A stretch of DNA of 64,000 bases from Nocardia vermiculata NBRC 100427 (GTDB taxonomy: Bacteria > Actinomycetota > Actinomycetes > Mycobacteriales > Mycobacteriaceae). The notes under the pieces are model-generated. The model ran no database searches and was not told the DNA's origin. It saw nothing but the letters and a program-made list of their open reading frames with translations. This document shows, in pieces, positions 8,721 through 17,505 of the stretch; position 1 is the stretch's first letter; each line of letters opens with the position of its first letter. The translations under genes and the position numbers were made by a program. The DNA is taken from the NCBI RefSeq assembly GCF_001613265.1, contig NZ_BDCA01000014.1:124001-188000 (forward strand), read 5' to 3'.

Positions 8721-10336
8721 CCGGCCAGTTCGGCCTCGGCGCGCACCCGCACCGCCTTCTTGTCGATCTTGCCCAGACCCGTCAGCGGCAGTTCGTCGAC
8801 GACGATCACATGCTTGGGTGCCTGCACCGAACCCTTGCGACGCTTGACCTCCTGCCCGATCTCGTCGATCACCGTCGCGACCGCATCGGGATCGTCCGCG
8901 GTCCCCGGCGTCAGCACGACCACCGCGGTGACGGCCTCGCCCCAGCGGGGATCCGCGACACCGACGACCGCCACCCCGGTCACCTTCGGATGTGCACCGA
9001 CCACGTCCTCGACCTCACGCGGGAACACGTTGAAGCCGCCGGTCACGATCATGTCCTTGGTGCGTCCGACGATGTGCCAGAACCCGTCGGAGTCCTCACG
9101 CGCCAGATCACCGGTGTGCAACCAGCCGTCGTGGAAGGTCTCCGCGGTGACTTCCGGCAGATTCAGATATCCGCCCGCCAGCAGCGGTCCCGACACACAG
9201 ACCTCACCGGCCTCGCCCCGCTCGACCCGCTGTCCGTCCGGTCCCAGCAGCGCGGTGCGCAGCGCGACCGACGGCCGGCCACAGGAGGTCAGGCGGGCCT
9301 CGTCGTGCTCGTGCTTGCCCAGATAACTGATCGCCATCGGCGCCTCGGACTGCCCGTAGTACTGGGCGAAGATCGGGCCGAAGCGGTCGATCGCCTGGGT
9401 GAGCCGGGCCGGATCGATCGACGAGGCACCGTAGTAGACGGTTTCCAGCGACGACAGGTCCCGCTTGTCGATATCGGGATGGTCGAGCAGCGCGTACAGC
9501 ATGGACGGCACCAGCATCGTCGAGGTGATGCGATGTTCCTCGATGGCGCGCAGCACCTCGCCGGCGTCGAAGCGGGGCAGCACCACACACTGGCCGCCGA
9601 GCACGACCACCGGCAGGAAGAATGCCGCACCGGCATGCGAGAGCGGGGTGCAGATCAGGAAGCGAGGACGCTTGGGCCACTCCCATTCCGAGAGCTGGAT
9701 CTGCGTCATCGTGGCCATGGTGGCGGCGGTTCCGATGACGCCCTTCGGCTTTCCGGTGGTGCCACCGGTGTAGCTGATGGAGATGACGTCGGTGGGCGCC
9801 AGATCGACCGCTTCGATCGGCTGCGGACTGAACTCGGCCGCCGCGGCGATCAGGTCGACGCCGACATCGGCCAGTTCCTCCGGCACCGGCCCCAGCACCA
9901 GGACGCGTTTCAGCTCGGGCACCCGGTCGACCAGGTCTCGCGCCCGCTGTACGAAGGCAGGCTGCGGATCGATCACCAGATTGGTGATCCCGGCGTCGGT
10001 GAGGACGTGCGCATGGTCGTCGAGGCCGCCCATCGGGTGCAGCGCGGTGCGCCGATGTCCCGCGATCTGGCCCGCGCCGAGGATGAACAGCACCTCGGGG
10101 CGATTGAGTGCCAGCAGGCCGCTCGGAGTGCCGGCCTCGACACCGTGCGCGGCGAAGGCGGATATGTAGCGGCTGACGTTGTCGAGCACATCGCCGCCGG
10201 TGAGCACCGTCTCTCCGAGTGTCATGACCGGTTCCCGCCGATGCCTGCGCAGACTTGCCAGCAGGGTGTGGCCGTTGTGCGTCGGCAACCGCAGCCGGGT
10301 TGCGGGATCCACTGTGGTTGTTGCTGTTTCGGCCAT
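8717..10336 (-). CDS. fadD8: FadD8-type fatty acyl-CoA ligase/synthetase
   Basis: A 539-residue ANL-superfamily enzyme that should activate a carboxylic acid to an acyl-adenylate and then to the CoA thioester. Core motifs are the P-loop TGGTTGKPKG, the stretch WEWPKRPRFLICTPLSHAGA, YYGASSIDPARL, IFAQYYGQSEAP, the TGD hinge motif (WLHTGDLARED) and the C-terminal lysine motif LTGLGKIDKKAV. The match to Mycobacterium tuberculosis FadD8, recalled from memory, runs over almost the full length. The ATG at 10336 has GGAG close upstream. A KstR-like operator lies about 107 bp upstream, so sterol or fatty-acid derepression is plausible. Exact substrate unknown. Confidence 0.93.
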   Translation of the reverse strand: MAETATTTVDPATRLRLPTHNGHTLLASLRRHRREPVMTLGETVLTGGDVLDNVSRYISAFAAHGVEAGTPSGLLALNRPEVLFILGAGQIAGHRRTALHPMGGLDDHAHVLTDAGITNLVIDPQPAFVQRARDLVDRVPELKRVLVLGPVPEELADVGVDLIAAAAEFSPQPIEAVDLAPTDVISISYTGGTTGKPKGVIGTAATMATMTQIQLSEWEWPKRPRFLICTPLSHAGAAFFLPVVVLGGQCVVLPRFDAGEVLRAIEEHRITSTMLVPSMLYALLDHPDIDKRDLSSLETVYYGASSIDPARLTQAIDRFGPIFAQYYGQSEAPMAISYLGKHEHDEARLTSCGRPSVALRTALLGPDGQRVERGEAGEVCVSGPLLAGGYLNLPEVTAETFHDGWLHTGDLAREDSDGFWHIVGRTKDMIVTGGFNVFPREVEDVVGAHPKVTGVAVVGVADPRWGEAVTAVVVLTPGTADDPDAVATVIDEIGQEVKRRKGSVQAPKHVIVVDELPLTGLGKIDKKAVRVRAEAELAG

Positions 10337-10442
10337 GATCTCCGATCCTCGTGAATCCGGTGTGCCCGTCCCGCGCCACCGGTTACCCATCCGGTGACGG
10401 TGGTCACGGCACGTCCTATCGATGCGACGCTACCACGCGAAT

Positions 10443-10456
10443 TAGAACACGTTCCA
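10443..10456. promoter_or_regulatory. KstR-like operator box
   Basis: The 14-mer TAGAACACGTTCCA fits the KstR consensus TnnAACnnGTTnnA. It lies in the 247-bp region between the divergent fadD8 and oxidoreductase genes, about 107 bp from one start codon and 128 bp from the other. KstR represses sterol catabolism genes in mycobacteria, rhodococci and nocardiae. That this copy is bound is inference. Confidence 0.6.
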
Positions 10457-10583
10457 GATATCGGACCGAATGAACCCGCACCGGCCGGACAGCTGTCGCC
10501 GCCGAGGTCTGGACAGTTGTTCGGACCTCGAGCAAGATGGGGGCGGTTACCGGGCAGACCACGAACACGAGGAGCGGATACAC

Positions 10584-11729
10584 ATGGAAGCCAGCGCGAC
10601 AGACGGGGCCGGCGAGCACCCGGACCGCGAGGCCGACTCCACTCCCCCGTCCGATCGCCCGGCGCGACCGGTTCTGGTCACCGGCGCCTTCGGACTGGTC
10701 GGCTCGGCAGTCGTGCGCCGGCTCGCCGACGAGGGAATCCCGGTGGTGGCCACCGATCTCGACACTCCGGCGAATCGGCGCACCGGCGCCGGCCTGCCAC
10801 GTGGTGTGCAGGTGCGGTGGGCCGATCTCACGATCTCCAGCGCGGTGCAGACCTTGCTGCAGTCCGTACGCCCCGTCGCGATCATCCATCTGGCCGCGGT
10901 CATTCCACCCGTCTGCTACCAGCATCGTGGTCTGGCCCGCGCGGTGAACGTCGGTGCCACAGCCACTCTGCTCGAGGTGGCCGCGGCGCTCGCGGAACCG
11001 CCGCGGTTCGTGCAGGCCTCCAGTATCGCGGTCTACGGCGCGCGCAACCCGCACCGCGGCGACGAACTCCTGACCGCCGAGACGCCCCGCGCACCATCCG
11101 ACATCTACGGTGCACACAAGGTGGAGGCCGAGGACCTCGTCCGGAATTCCTCACTCGAGTGGGTGATCCTGCGCCTGGGCGGCGTACTGTCCGTGGAGCC
11201 GATGCCGAGCCCGAGTACCGATCTGCTCGCCTTCGAGGCCGCGATTCCGGCAGACGGGAAACTGCAGACCGTCGATGTGCGCGACGTCGCCGCCGCGATG
11301 GTTGCGGCAACCTCGACCCCGCACACCGGCGAAGTGTTCCTGATCGGCGGTGACGAGTCACATCGGCTGCGGCAGAGCGATATCGGGTCGTCGGTGGCGG
11401 CCGCATCCGGGATGCCCGGCGTGATTCCCGAGGGGCTGCCCGGCGATCCGGACCGCGACGACGCGTGGTTCGCGACCGATTGGATGGATACCGAGTACTC
11501 CCAGAAGATCCTGCAGTTCCAGCATCATTCCTTTCCCGGCATGCTGGACGAGATCCGGGCGCGCACCGCGACGATGCACCGCCTCGGTTTCCTCACGGGC
11601 CCACTGACTCCGGCGGCTCGCTGGTTCCTGCGCCGGCTCTCGCCGTATCGCGGCAGCGGACGCAGCTACGCGGATCCGTGGACCGTGATCACCGAACGCC
11701 TCGGCGATACCGCGCCCGACCGGCCCTGA
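10584..11729 (+). CDS. NAD(P)-dependent epimerase/dehydratase-type oxidoreductase
   Basis: A 381-residue extended short-chain dehydrogenase. The nucleotide-binding motif is VTGAFGLVGSAV after a 30-residue polar leader. Catalytic features are a serine in QASSIAVYG and the YGAHK (YxxxK) motif. A later GKLQTVDVRDVA is typical of the epimerase/3-beta-hydroxysteroid dehydrogenase branch. AGGAG lies 9 nt before the ATG at 10584; longer in-frame starts lack a binding site. It is divergent from fadD8 across a KstR-like box, so a sterol or lipid-ring substrate is a reasonable guess but not shown. The C-terminal 100 residues are family-specific. Confidence 0.85.
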   Translation: MEASATDGAGEHPDREADSTPPSDRPARPVLVTGAFGLVGSAVVRRLADEGIPVVATDLDTPANRRTGAGLPRGVQVRWADLTISSAVQTLLQSVRPVAIIHLAAVIPPVCYQHRGLARAVNVGATATLLEVAAALAEPPRFVQASSIAVYGARNPHRGDELLTAETPRAPSDIYGAHKVEAEDLVRNSSLEWVILRLGGVLSVEPMPSPSTDLLAFEAAIPADGKLQTVDVRDVAAAMVAATSTPHTGEVFLIGGDESHRLRQSDIGSSVAAASGMPGVIPEGLPGDPDRDDAWFATDWMDTEYSQKILQFQHHSFPGMLDEIRARTATMHRLGFLTGPLTPAARWFLRRLSPYRGSGRSYADPWTVITERLGDTAPDRP

Positions 11730-11769
11730 ACCACGCCTGCCCCGCCGCTCCGCGTCACCACCCATCGGT

Positions 11770-12744
11770 TCATGCGGCGGCGGTGCGGGCCGGCTCGCTG
11801 CGGTAGCGAGAGGCGGGCCCGTCGATGCCGAGCACCCGCCACACCAGCTCCGAACCTCGGTTCATCAGGCCGATATCGGTGGCCAGTGCGCGCACGTCGC
11901 CGAAGATGTTGCGTTTGACCGTGCGCGATTCCGGCCCGGACCAGTACGCTTCCCGCATCACCTCGTCGGGGATGTCGAACTTCTCGACGAATTCCTTCGG
12001 CGGGGTCATGATCATCCCGAGCATGACCCGCATCGTCAACGGGAAGGTCAGGGAGAGAAAGAGTTTCGGCAGCGGGTGCAGGACCGGCACCGCCCGCCGC
12101 AGGTATTCGTGAGCGAAGGAGATGTGGCGCGCCTCCTCGGCCACATGGATCTGCATCACGCGCTGCACCATCGGATGCATCTCGTCGCCCGCGCGCAGAA
12201 TGGACTTCTGCATGTGGTCGATGGGCTCCTCACCACCGAGAACCATGGTGAAGAACGCGGCCGGAAAGTACTTGACCAGCGGCCAGATGACCATGGTGAG
12301 CTTGCGGTCGATCGACCCCATCCCGACGACGTCCTCGCCGATCCGGTTGATCATCTCCTGGAACATCATGGTGTGGTTGCACTCTTCGGCAGCCTCGTGC
12401 GCGATATACCGGAACTCGGGATCGCCGCCTGGAACCGAGACCGAATACTGCATGAGCCCGCGGATCAGCAACTGCTCGAAATCGAGTCCCACCTTGGCGA
12501 TGCCGGCTTGGCGCCACATCCCCATGGCGATCTGCTTGTGCACCGGCTGCGCCTTGTACCGGGGATGACACCCCAGTGGATCCTCCGCCGGCATGATCCA
12601 GCGAGTGTCGGTCGGGTCGACCGCGAAGTCGGGAGAATCCCAGTCGATGTCGTCGTAGGGATCGAAATTCTTGCGCACCGACCCTTCGGAGAGCTCGTGC
12701 AGGATCTCGCGGTAGCGCGCGTCGGTCGAAGTGGCGGACAGCAT
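11770..12744 (-). CDS. AurF-like diiron oxygenase (arylamine N-oxygenase family)
   Basis: A 324-residue ferritin-like protein of the AurF/CmlI family, which uses a non-haem diiron centre to oxidise aromatic amines to nitro compounds. Visible ligand clusters are HEAAEECNHTMMF and HVAEEARHISFAHEY, the two E-x-x-H helices, with a further glutamate in FEQLLIRG. Length and spacing fit the family. AGGAG sits 8 nt before the ATG, and a good promoter lies at 12781-12809. It is the last gene of a minus-strand group with a KSI-like gene, an NRPS and a flavin monooxygenase. A tailoring role is possible, but AurF homologues also occur outside clusters in nocardiae and mycobacteria. Confidence 0.85.
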   Translation of the reverse strand: MLSATSTDARYREILHELSEGSVRKNFDPYDDIDWDSPDFAVDPTDTRWIMPAEDPLGCHPRYKAQPVHKQIAMGMWRQAGIAKVGLDFEQLLIRGLMQYSVSVPGGDPEFRYIAHEAAEECNHTMMFQEMINRIGEDVVGMGSIDRKLTMVIWPLVKYFPAAFFTMVLGGEEPIDHMQKSILRAGDEMHPMVQRVMQIHVAEEARHISFAHEYLRRAVPVLHPLPKLFLSLTFPLTMRVMLGMIMTPPKEFVEKFDIPDEVMREAYWSGPESRTVKRNIFGDVRALATDIGLMNRGSELVWRVLGIDGPASRYRSEPARTAAA

Positions 12745-12780
12745 CGGCGATGTCTCCTTCTGTGGTGATACCCACCGGCC

Positions 12781-12809
12781 ACATTAGCGGTACTAGCGGT
12801 TACATTCAA
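12781..12809 (-). promoter_or_regulatory. promoter of the AurF-like gene with direct repeats in the spacer
   Basis: On the minus strand TTGAAT (12809-12804) and TAATGT (12786-12781) are separated by exactly 17 bp, a good sigma-70-type promoter 37 bp upstream of the ATG. The spacer contains two copies of ACCGCTA with a 9-bp period, which could be a tandem operator. Confidence 0.55.
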
Positions 12810-12864
12810 TCGTCCGCCCGCACCCACCGATGCTCGCCCGGCGCCACTCAGGGCAAGAATGCGT

Positions 12865-13236
12865 TCATCGCGCCTGTACGTCTTCGGGGGACCAGAAGGC
12901 GCGCATGCTGGTGATCCGTGCGTCGTCGTCGAAGGTCATGACGTCGATCGGCTCGACGGTGATCACCTGGTCACCCGTTTCGGTGACGACGCGGAACGCG
13001 AATGCGGCACTGTTCCCCGCCACCCGCACGGTGTACAGCTCGGTCGAGGTCTGTACGGAATCGAGTGCAGCATAAAATTTTTCGATTGCCGGTCGCCCCG
13101 ACAACGGATCCGATCCCACCGGGTCCTCCAGGGTAGCGTGCTCGCTGAACAGCGCCGCGATCTCGGCCGAGGTTCCCGATCCGACGGTCTCTATATAACG
13201 CTGCACCGCAGCACGAATCTGTTCCGACGTTGCCAT
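12865..13236 (-). CDS. ketosteroid isomerase-like (NTF2-fold) protein
   Basis: A 123-residue cone-fold protein closely resembling bacterial steroid delta-5-3-ketoisomerase. All three catalytic residues are present in nearly the same numbering as the Comamonas enzyme: Tyr14 (VQRYIETV), Asp38 (LEDPVGS) and Asp98 (EPIDVMTF). The body motifs SGRPAIEKFYAAL and GNSAAFAFRV also match. It could shift a steroid double bond, or act as a cyclase/isomerase on another product as SnoaL-type relatives do. The ATG at 13236 has AGGAGAGG about 5 nt upstream. It sits between the NRPS and the AurF-like gene (168 bp and 120 bp gaps), all in one direction. Confidence 0.85.
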   Translation of the reverse strand: MATSEQIRAAVQRYIETVGSGTSAEIAALFSEHATLEDPVGSDPLSGRPAIEKFYAALDSVQTSTELYTVRVAGNSAAFAFRVVTETGDQVITVEPIDVMTFDDDARITSMRAFWSPEDVQAR

Positions 13237-13404
13237 AGTTGCCTCTCCTGCTCTCGACGCGATCCCTGCACCCAATCACTTCACCGCAGGCCGGCCCGCG
13301 CGGCTTCCCACACAGCGGAACGCTGCACGTGGTCGCTGCGCACACCACGTGCACGACCCGCACACCGGTCACGACGGGTCCTGCTCACGCCTCGAAGGGC
13401 GCGC

Positions 13405-16400
13405 TCATCCGACCGCCGCCGGTTGCGATCCGAGGTGACGATCGAGGACCGGGCCGATATTCGCGAAGACCGCGGTGTTGGCCATCTGGGCGTGGGTGGC
13501 ATCGACGCGATGTTCGATGAGCTCTCCGCTGACATAAGGTCGCCAGAGCTCCGCGCCGAGCGCCGCGGTCACGCCCCGGGTGGCCGAGAAGTACAGCAGG
13601 TCGCCGTCGTACTTCTCCGGGCGGTAGTTGTGCGACAGTGCGACACCGGCGATATAGCCACGGTGTAATCGTTCGAGCTGCTCGGCGGTCAATCCGGAGC
13701 CGAACGACGTTGCGGCGGCAGCCAACTCGGCGGCCGCCTCGGTTGCGGTGAGATCAGGCGCACTGTCGGCGTCCTCGGGCTCGTCACCGAGCAGATGGGT
13801 CACCAGATCACGCATGCGCGGCACCGGCGGCGTGGTGCCGGGTGGAATCACCACACTGTCCAGCATCGCCAGCATCGATACCGTCTTGCCGCGAGCCTGC
13901 AGCCGGACCGCCACGGCATGCGCGAGCTGCCCACCCAACGACCAGCCGAGCAGGTTGCAGGGCCCGTCCGGCTGCAGCGCGAGGATGGCGTCGACGTACC
14001 GATCGACGAGTGCCTCGACGGTCGCGGCGGCCGAATCGGTGGTCAGCTCGGTGGCCTGCAGCCCGTAGACCGGCCGATCGGTGAGGTAGCGCGCCAATCC
14101 TGCATAGCACCACGCGAGCGGAACCGCCGAGTGCACACAGAACAGGGGTGGCCGGGATCCGTGGCGTCGCAGCGTGAGAACGGTGCCGAGCGCATCATCG
14201 TCGCGGCGGCCGCCGTCGTAGGCCGATATCCGTTCGGCGAGGCCCGCGACCGTCGGTGTGCTGTACAGCCAGCGAACTGTCACCGGCACCCCGGTCGCGG
14301 CGGTGAGCTCGGCGGAAATATTCACCCCGAGTAGCGAATTGCCGCCGAGTTCGAAGAAATCGTCGTCGATCCCGACGCGTTCGGCGCCGACCGCGGCCGC
14401 GATGCGGTCGGCGATCAAGCGCTGCAGACCGGTCCGTGGCACTCGCAGCGGGCGCACTGACGCCACCGGAGCGGGCAGCGCCGACCGGTCGACCTTCCCG
14501 TTGCCGGCCAACGGCAGTTCGTCGAGGGTGATCAGGGTGGTGGGAACCAGCGCCGGTGGCAGGGTGAGCCGTAGTCGCCGCAGCGTCGCCGCGGTGTCGA
14601 TCCGTGCGCCCGGCGCAGCGACCACATAGCCCAGCAGCCGGGTGCCCTGCCCGTTCGCGGCGCCGGTGTCCGACAGTGCCACCACGGCGTAGGCGATGTC
14701 GGGCTCGGCGAGAAGCGCGGCCTCGATCTCGGCCGGTTCGACGCGTCTACCGTGCAGTTCGAGCTGATTGTCGAGTCGGCCGCAGAACTCGAAGTCGCCA
14801 TCGGGGCGTGCGGAGGCGAGATCGCCGGTGCGATAGAGACGGTCACCGTGACCGAAGGGGTTTGCGACGAAATGTGCGGCGGTGGTGGCCGGGGCGTGCA
14901 GATAACCGTCGGCGAGACACCGGCCGCCCACATACAGCTCGCCGCGGGCGCCGGTGGGGAGCTGCCGCAGCCGGCCGTCGAGTACTACCGCGAAAACTCC
15001 GGGCAGTGCGTGGCCGATGGTGACCGGGCCCTCGCCCTGCAGTGCCGCGGTTTCGGTCACCATCACCGTGGCCTCGGTCGGCCCGTAGCCGTTGAACACC
15101 GGCAGGTGCGGCGCCCACTGCTGCAGCAGGCGGACCGGGCAGGATTCTCCGCCGATCGCCACCATCCGCAGACCCGGCACCTGGTGCGGAGACAGTGTCG
15201 CCAGCACCGCCGGTGCAGTCTGAAAAATGGTGCAGCCGCTGTCGCGAATCAGCCGGGCCAGCTCCGCGCCCGCTGTGGCCGACAGTGGCGCGACCACCAC
15301 CCGGGCGCCGGCCGCGAATCCGGCCAGCAACTCCAGCAGATGCGCATCGAAGATCGGTGCATGAGAGTGCAGCAGGACCGAATCCCGGGTGATTGCATAC
15401 TGTTTCAGTAGATAGTCGGTCAGCTCCGCCAGACCACGATGGGTGACCATGACCCCTTTGGGGACTCCGGTGGTTCCCGAGGTGTGGATGACATACGCGG
15501 GGTGCTCGGGGCGCAGCGGCCGGTGGCGGTCGGCGTCACCGACCGCGGCGCTGCTGTACCGGTCCACCCTGGCGATCTCCGCCGGGTCGTCCAAGGCGAT
15601 CCAGCAGATCGCGGCCGCATCCCGGTCCCCGTTGTGGAGAGGTTCCGCGGCCCCCGCATGCCCCGGAAGGCCGCCGCGCACCGAGACGACGGTGAGTCCG
15701 CAGCGGGCCCCGCAGGCGGCGGCGATGGAGGCGATGCGGTTCGAGGGTTCGTCGGGGTCCACCGGTACGAATCCCGCACCGGTTTTCGCGACCGTCCACA
15801 ACCCGAGCACCGATTCGATCGACCGCGCAATCGCCACGACCACGAACTCGGTGGGCCCGGCTCCCCGAGCGATCAGGGCCCGTGCCCAGCGCGAGGATGC
15901 CTCGTCCAGCTGCCGATAGGTCAGGCTGCGATCACCGTCACGCAGCGCCACCGCATCCGGCGACATCCCCGCGCACAACAGCTCGGGCAACAACCGTTCC
16001 GGACCTGCCGGTACCGGCAGCCGCAGCGCCGGGGTCACGATATCCAGGTGTGCGACAGGGTATTCCGGGTCGGCCGCCAGGAAGTTCGCGAAGTAGTCGA
16101 GAAATGCGCGGTGCCGCTGCTCGACGGTGTCGCGGCGGTAGCGGGCCGGGTTCGCCTGGAAGTCGATACACACCGATTCCTCACCGGGGCCGATCTGGAA
16201 ACCGTTGACGTGCAAGTCCGTCACCGGGCCCAGCGCGAGCAGACGGACAGTGCCCGTCACCGGGCCCAATCGCAGGGGTTCGGCGAATCCCAGGACGTTG
16301 ACGACCGGGCCGAATCCGTCGCGCAGCGCCGGGTGGTCACGCCGGACCTGTTCGTGCCGGTGTCGTTGATGGCGTACGGCACCGATCACCGCCGAACGCA

Positions 16401-17370
16401 CCTGTGCGATGACGGCGCCGATCGTGCTGCGGTCGAGATCGCGCAGCCGCAGCGGCACCACGTTGGACATCGATCCCGCCGACCGGCGCAGCACCGCCGT
16501 CGGACGCGCGGGGACCGGCATGGTCACGGTGAGGTCGGCGCGTCCGGTCATTCGCGCCAGGTAGCACGCGAACGACGCGATGACCAGTTCGGGAAAGGTG
16601 GCACCGTGACGCGCTTTGGCCGCGCGGAGCAGCTGCGCCGTCGGGGCACCCAGCGTCGCGCTCACGTGGTACGGCCTGGCCTCGGGAGCGGCGGCACGCT
16701 CGGCCAGGCTCGCAGGTCCGCCCACTCCGGCCAGTCGCGTGCACCAATAGTCTCGATCGGACTCGGCACGCGGCGACCGGTGGTAGGCACGATCGTCCTC
16801 CAGAATCCGGGCGATCGACAGCGGCGCCCGCACCGGGCCCGTCCCGGTACCCTCCTCGCCGTCCGCCGCGGCTGCGCCGAGCCCGGCGCGGTAGAGCTCA
16901 CCGGTGCGGCGCAGCACCGCGGCCGCTCCGACACCATCGAGCACGATGTGATGACTGCGCAGATACAACAGGTGCCGCCGCGGTTCGACCGCACATACCC
17001 AGGCAACAGTCAGCCGGTCGGCGAGCGGATCCAGCGGTGCACTGCAGTCCCGCTCCATCCGGTCCACGGCCACGGCGACCGGGTCCGCTTCCGCGGTGAA
17101 ATCGAAGGGTTCCAGGGGCAGATCCGCATCGGCGTCGACATACTGATGGGGGCTGTCTCCGACGAGCCGCAGGTGCAGCAGCGGTGACTCGAATTCGACG
17201 GCAGCCTGCCGGGTACACCGCGCCAACAAGTCGATATCGACGGGCCCGGACAGATCCAGATACATCGCGACCGTCACCGGCACCTCGGGCTGCAACTGCT
17301 GAGCAAGCCACCAGCTCCACTGGGCTGTGGACAACGGATACTCATCGGCAACGCCAGGCCGCACCGTCAC
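13405..17370 (-). CDS. single-module non-ribosomal peptide synthetase, C-A-T-TE
   Basis: A 1321-residue NRPS with one complete terminal module. Condensation domain, about 10-445: active-site HHIVLDG at 140-146. Adenylation, about 460-967: TSGTTGVPKG, FNGYGPTEATV, GELYVGG, YRTGD, GRLDNQLELHGRRVEPAEIE and NGKVDR. Carrier domain, about 980-1050: FFELGGNSLL with phosphopantetheine Ser1012. Thioesterase, about 1072-1315: GWSLGG with Ser1144, Asp1171 and His1293. By alignment to GrsA from memory the specificity residues read roughly D-A-L-Q-V-I-G-V-M-K; the leading Asp indicates an alpha-amino acid. Of several GTG codons, the one at 17370 is chosen because AGGAGG lies 10 nt upstream. No MbtH gene is nearby, and the C domain must take its acyl donor from another protein. 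Confidence 0.95.
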   Translation of the reverse strand: MTVRPGVADEYPLSTAQWSWWLAQQLQPEVPVTVAMYLDLSGPVDIDLLARCTRQAAVEFESPLLHLRLVGDSPHQYVDADADLPLEPFDFTAEADPVAVAVDRMERDCSAPLDPLADRLTVAWVCAVEPRRHLLYLRSHHIVLDGVGAAAVLRRTGELYRAGLGAAAADGEEGTGTGPVRAPLSIARILEDDRAYHRSPRAESDRDYWCTRLAGVGGPASLAERAAAPEARPYHVSATLGAPTAQLLRAAKARHGATFPELVIASFACYLARMTGRADLTVTMPVPARPTAVLRRSAGSMSNVVPLRLRDLDRSTIGAVIAQVRSAVIGAVRHQRHRHEQVRRDHPALRDGFGPVVNVLGFAEPLRLGPVTGTVRLLALGPVTDLHVNGFQIGPGEESVCIDFQANPARYRRDTVEQRHRAFLDYFANFLAADPEYPVAHLDIVTPALRLPVPAGPERLLPELLCAGMSPDAVALRDGDRSLTYRQLDEASSRWARALIARGAGPTEFVVVAIARSIESVLGLWTVAKTGAGFVPVDPDEPSNRIASIAAACGARCGLTVVSVRGGLPGHAGAAEPLHNGDRDAAAICWIALDDPAEIARVDRYSSAAVGDADRHRPLRPEHPAYVIHTSGTTGVPKGVMVTHRGLAELTDYLLKQYAITRDSVLLHSHAPIFDAHLLELLAGFAAGARVVVAPLSATAGAELARLIRDSGCTIFQTAPAVLATLSPHQVPGLRMVAIGGESCPVRLLQQWAPHLPVFNGYGPTEATVMVTETAALQGEGPVTIGHALPGVFAVVLDGRLRQLPTGARGELYVGGRCLADGYLHAPATTAAHFVANPFGHGDRLYRTGDLASARPDGDFEFCGRLDNQLELHGRRVEPAEIEAALLAEPDIAYAVVALSDTGAANGQGTRLLGYVVAAPGARIDTAATLRRLRLTLPPALVPTTLITLDELPLAGNGKVDRSALPAPVASVRPLRVPRTGLQRLIADRIAAAVGAERVGIDDDFFELGGNSLLGVNISAELTAATGVPVTVRWLYSTPTVAGLAERISAYDGGRRDDDALGTVLTLRRHGSRPPLFCVHSAVPLAWCYAGLARYLTDRPVYGLQATELTTDSAAATVEALVDRYVDAILALQPDGPCNLLGWSLGGQLAHAVAVRLQARGKTVSMLAMLDSVVIPPGTTPPVPRMRDLVTHLLGDEPEDADSAPDLTATEAAAELAAAATSFGSGLTAEQLERLHRGYIAGVALSHNYRPEKYDGDLLYFSATRGVTAALGAELWRPYVSGELIEHRVDATHAQMANTAVFANIGPVLDRHLGSQPAAVG

Positions 17371-17505
17371 AGTAGACACGCCTCCTCGGAGTCGGACCCG
17401 CCCGGTGAAGGGTATCCCGCAAACCTACGGCACAACCGGGCCCGCAGCGCCTATTTCGGCGGCAGGTTCGGTCCGGCCCCGACCGGCGGCGCCGTCCTCG
17501 GCAGC

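Noticed and set aside
8180..10354. 724-codon plus-strand open frame
   Set aside because: Covers the Rv1733c-like gene in another frame and the antisense of fadD8; composition is not protein-like.
15439..17187. 582-codon plus-strand open frame
   Set aside because: Antisense to the NRPS condensation and adenylation domains; no recognisable motif.
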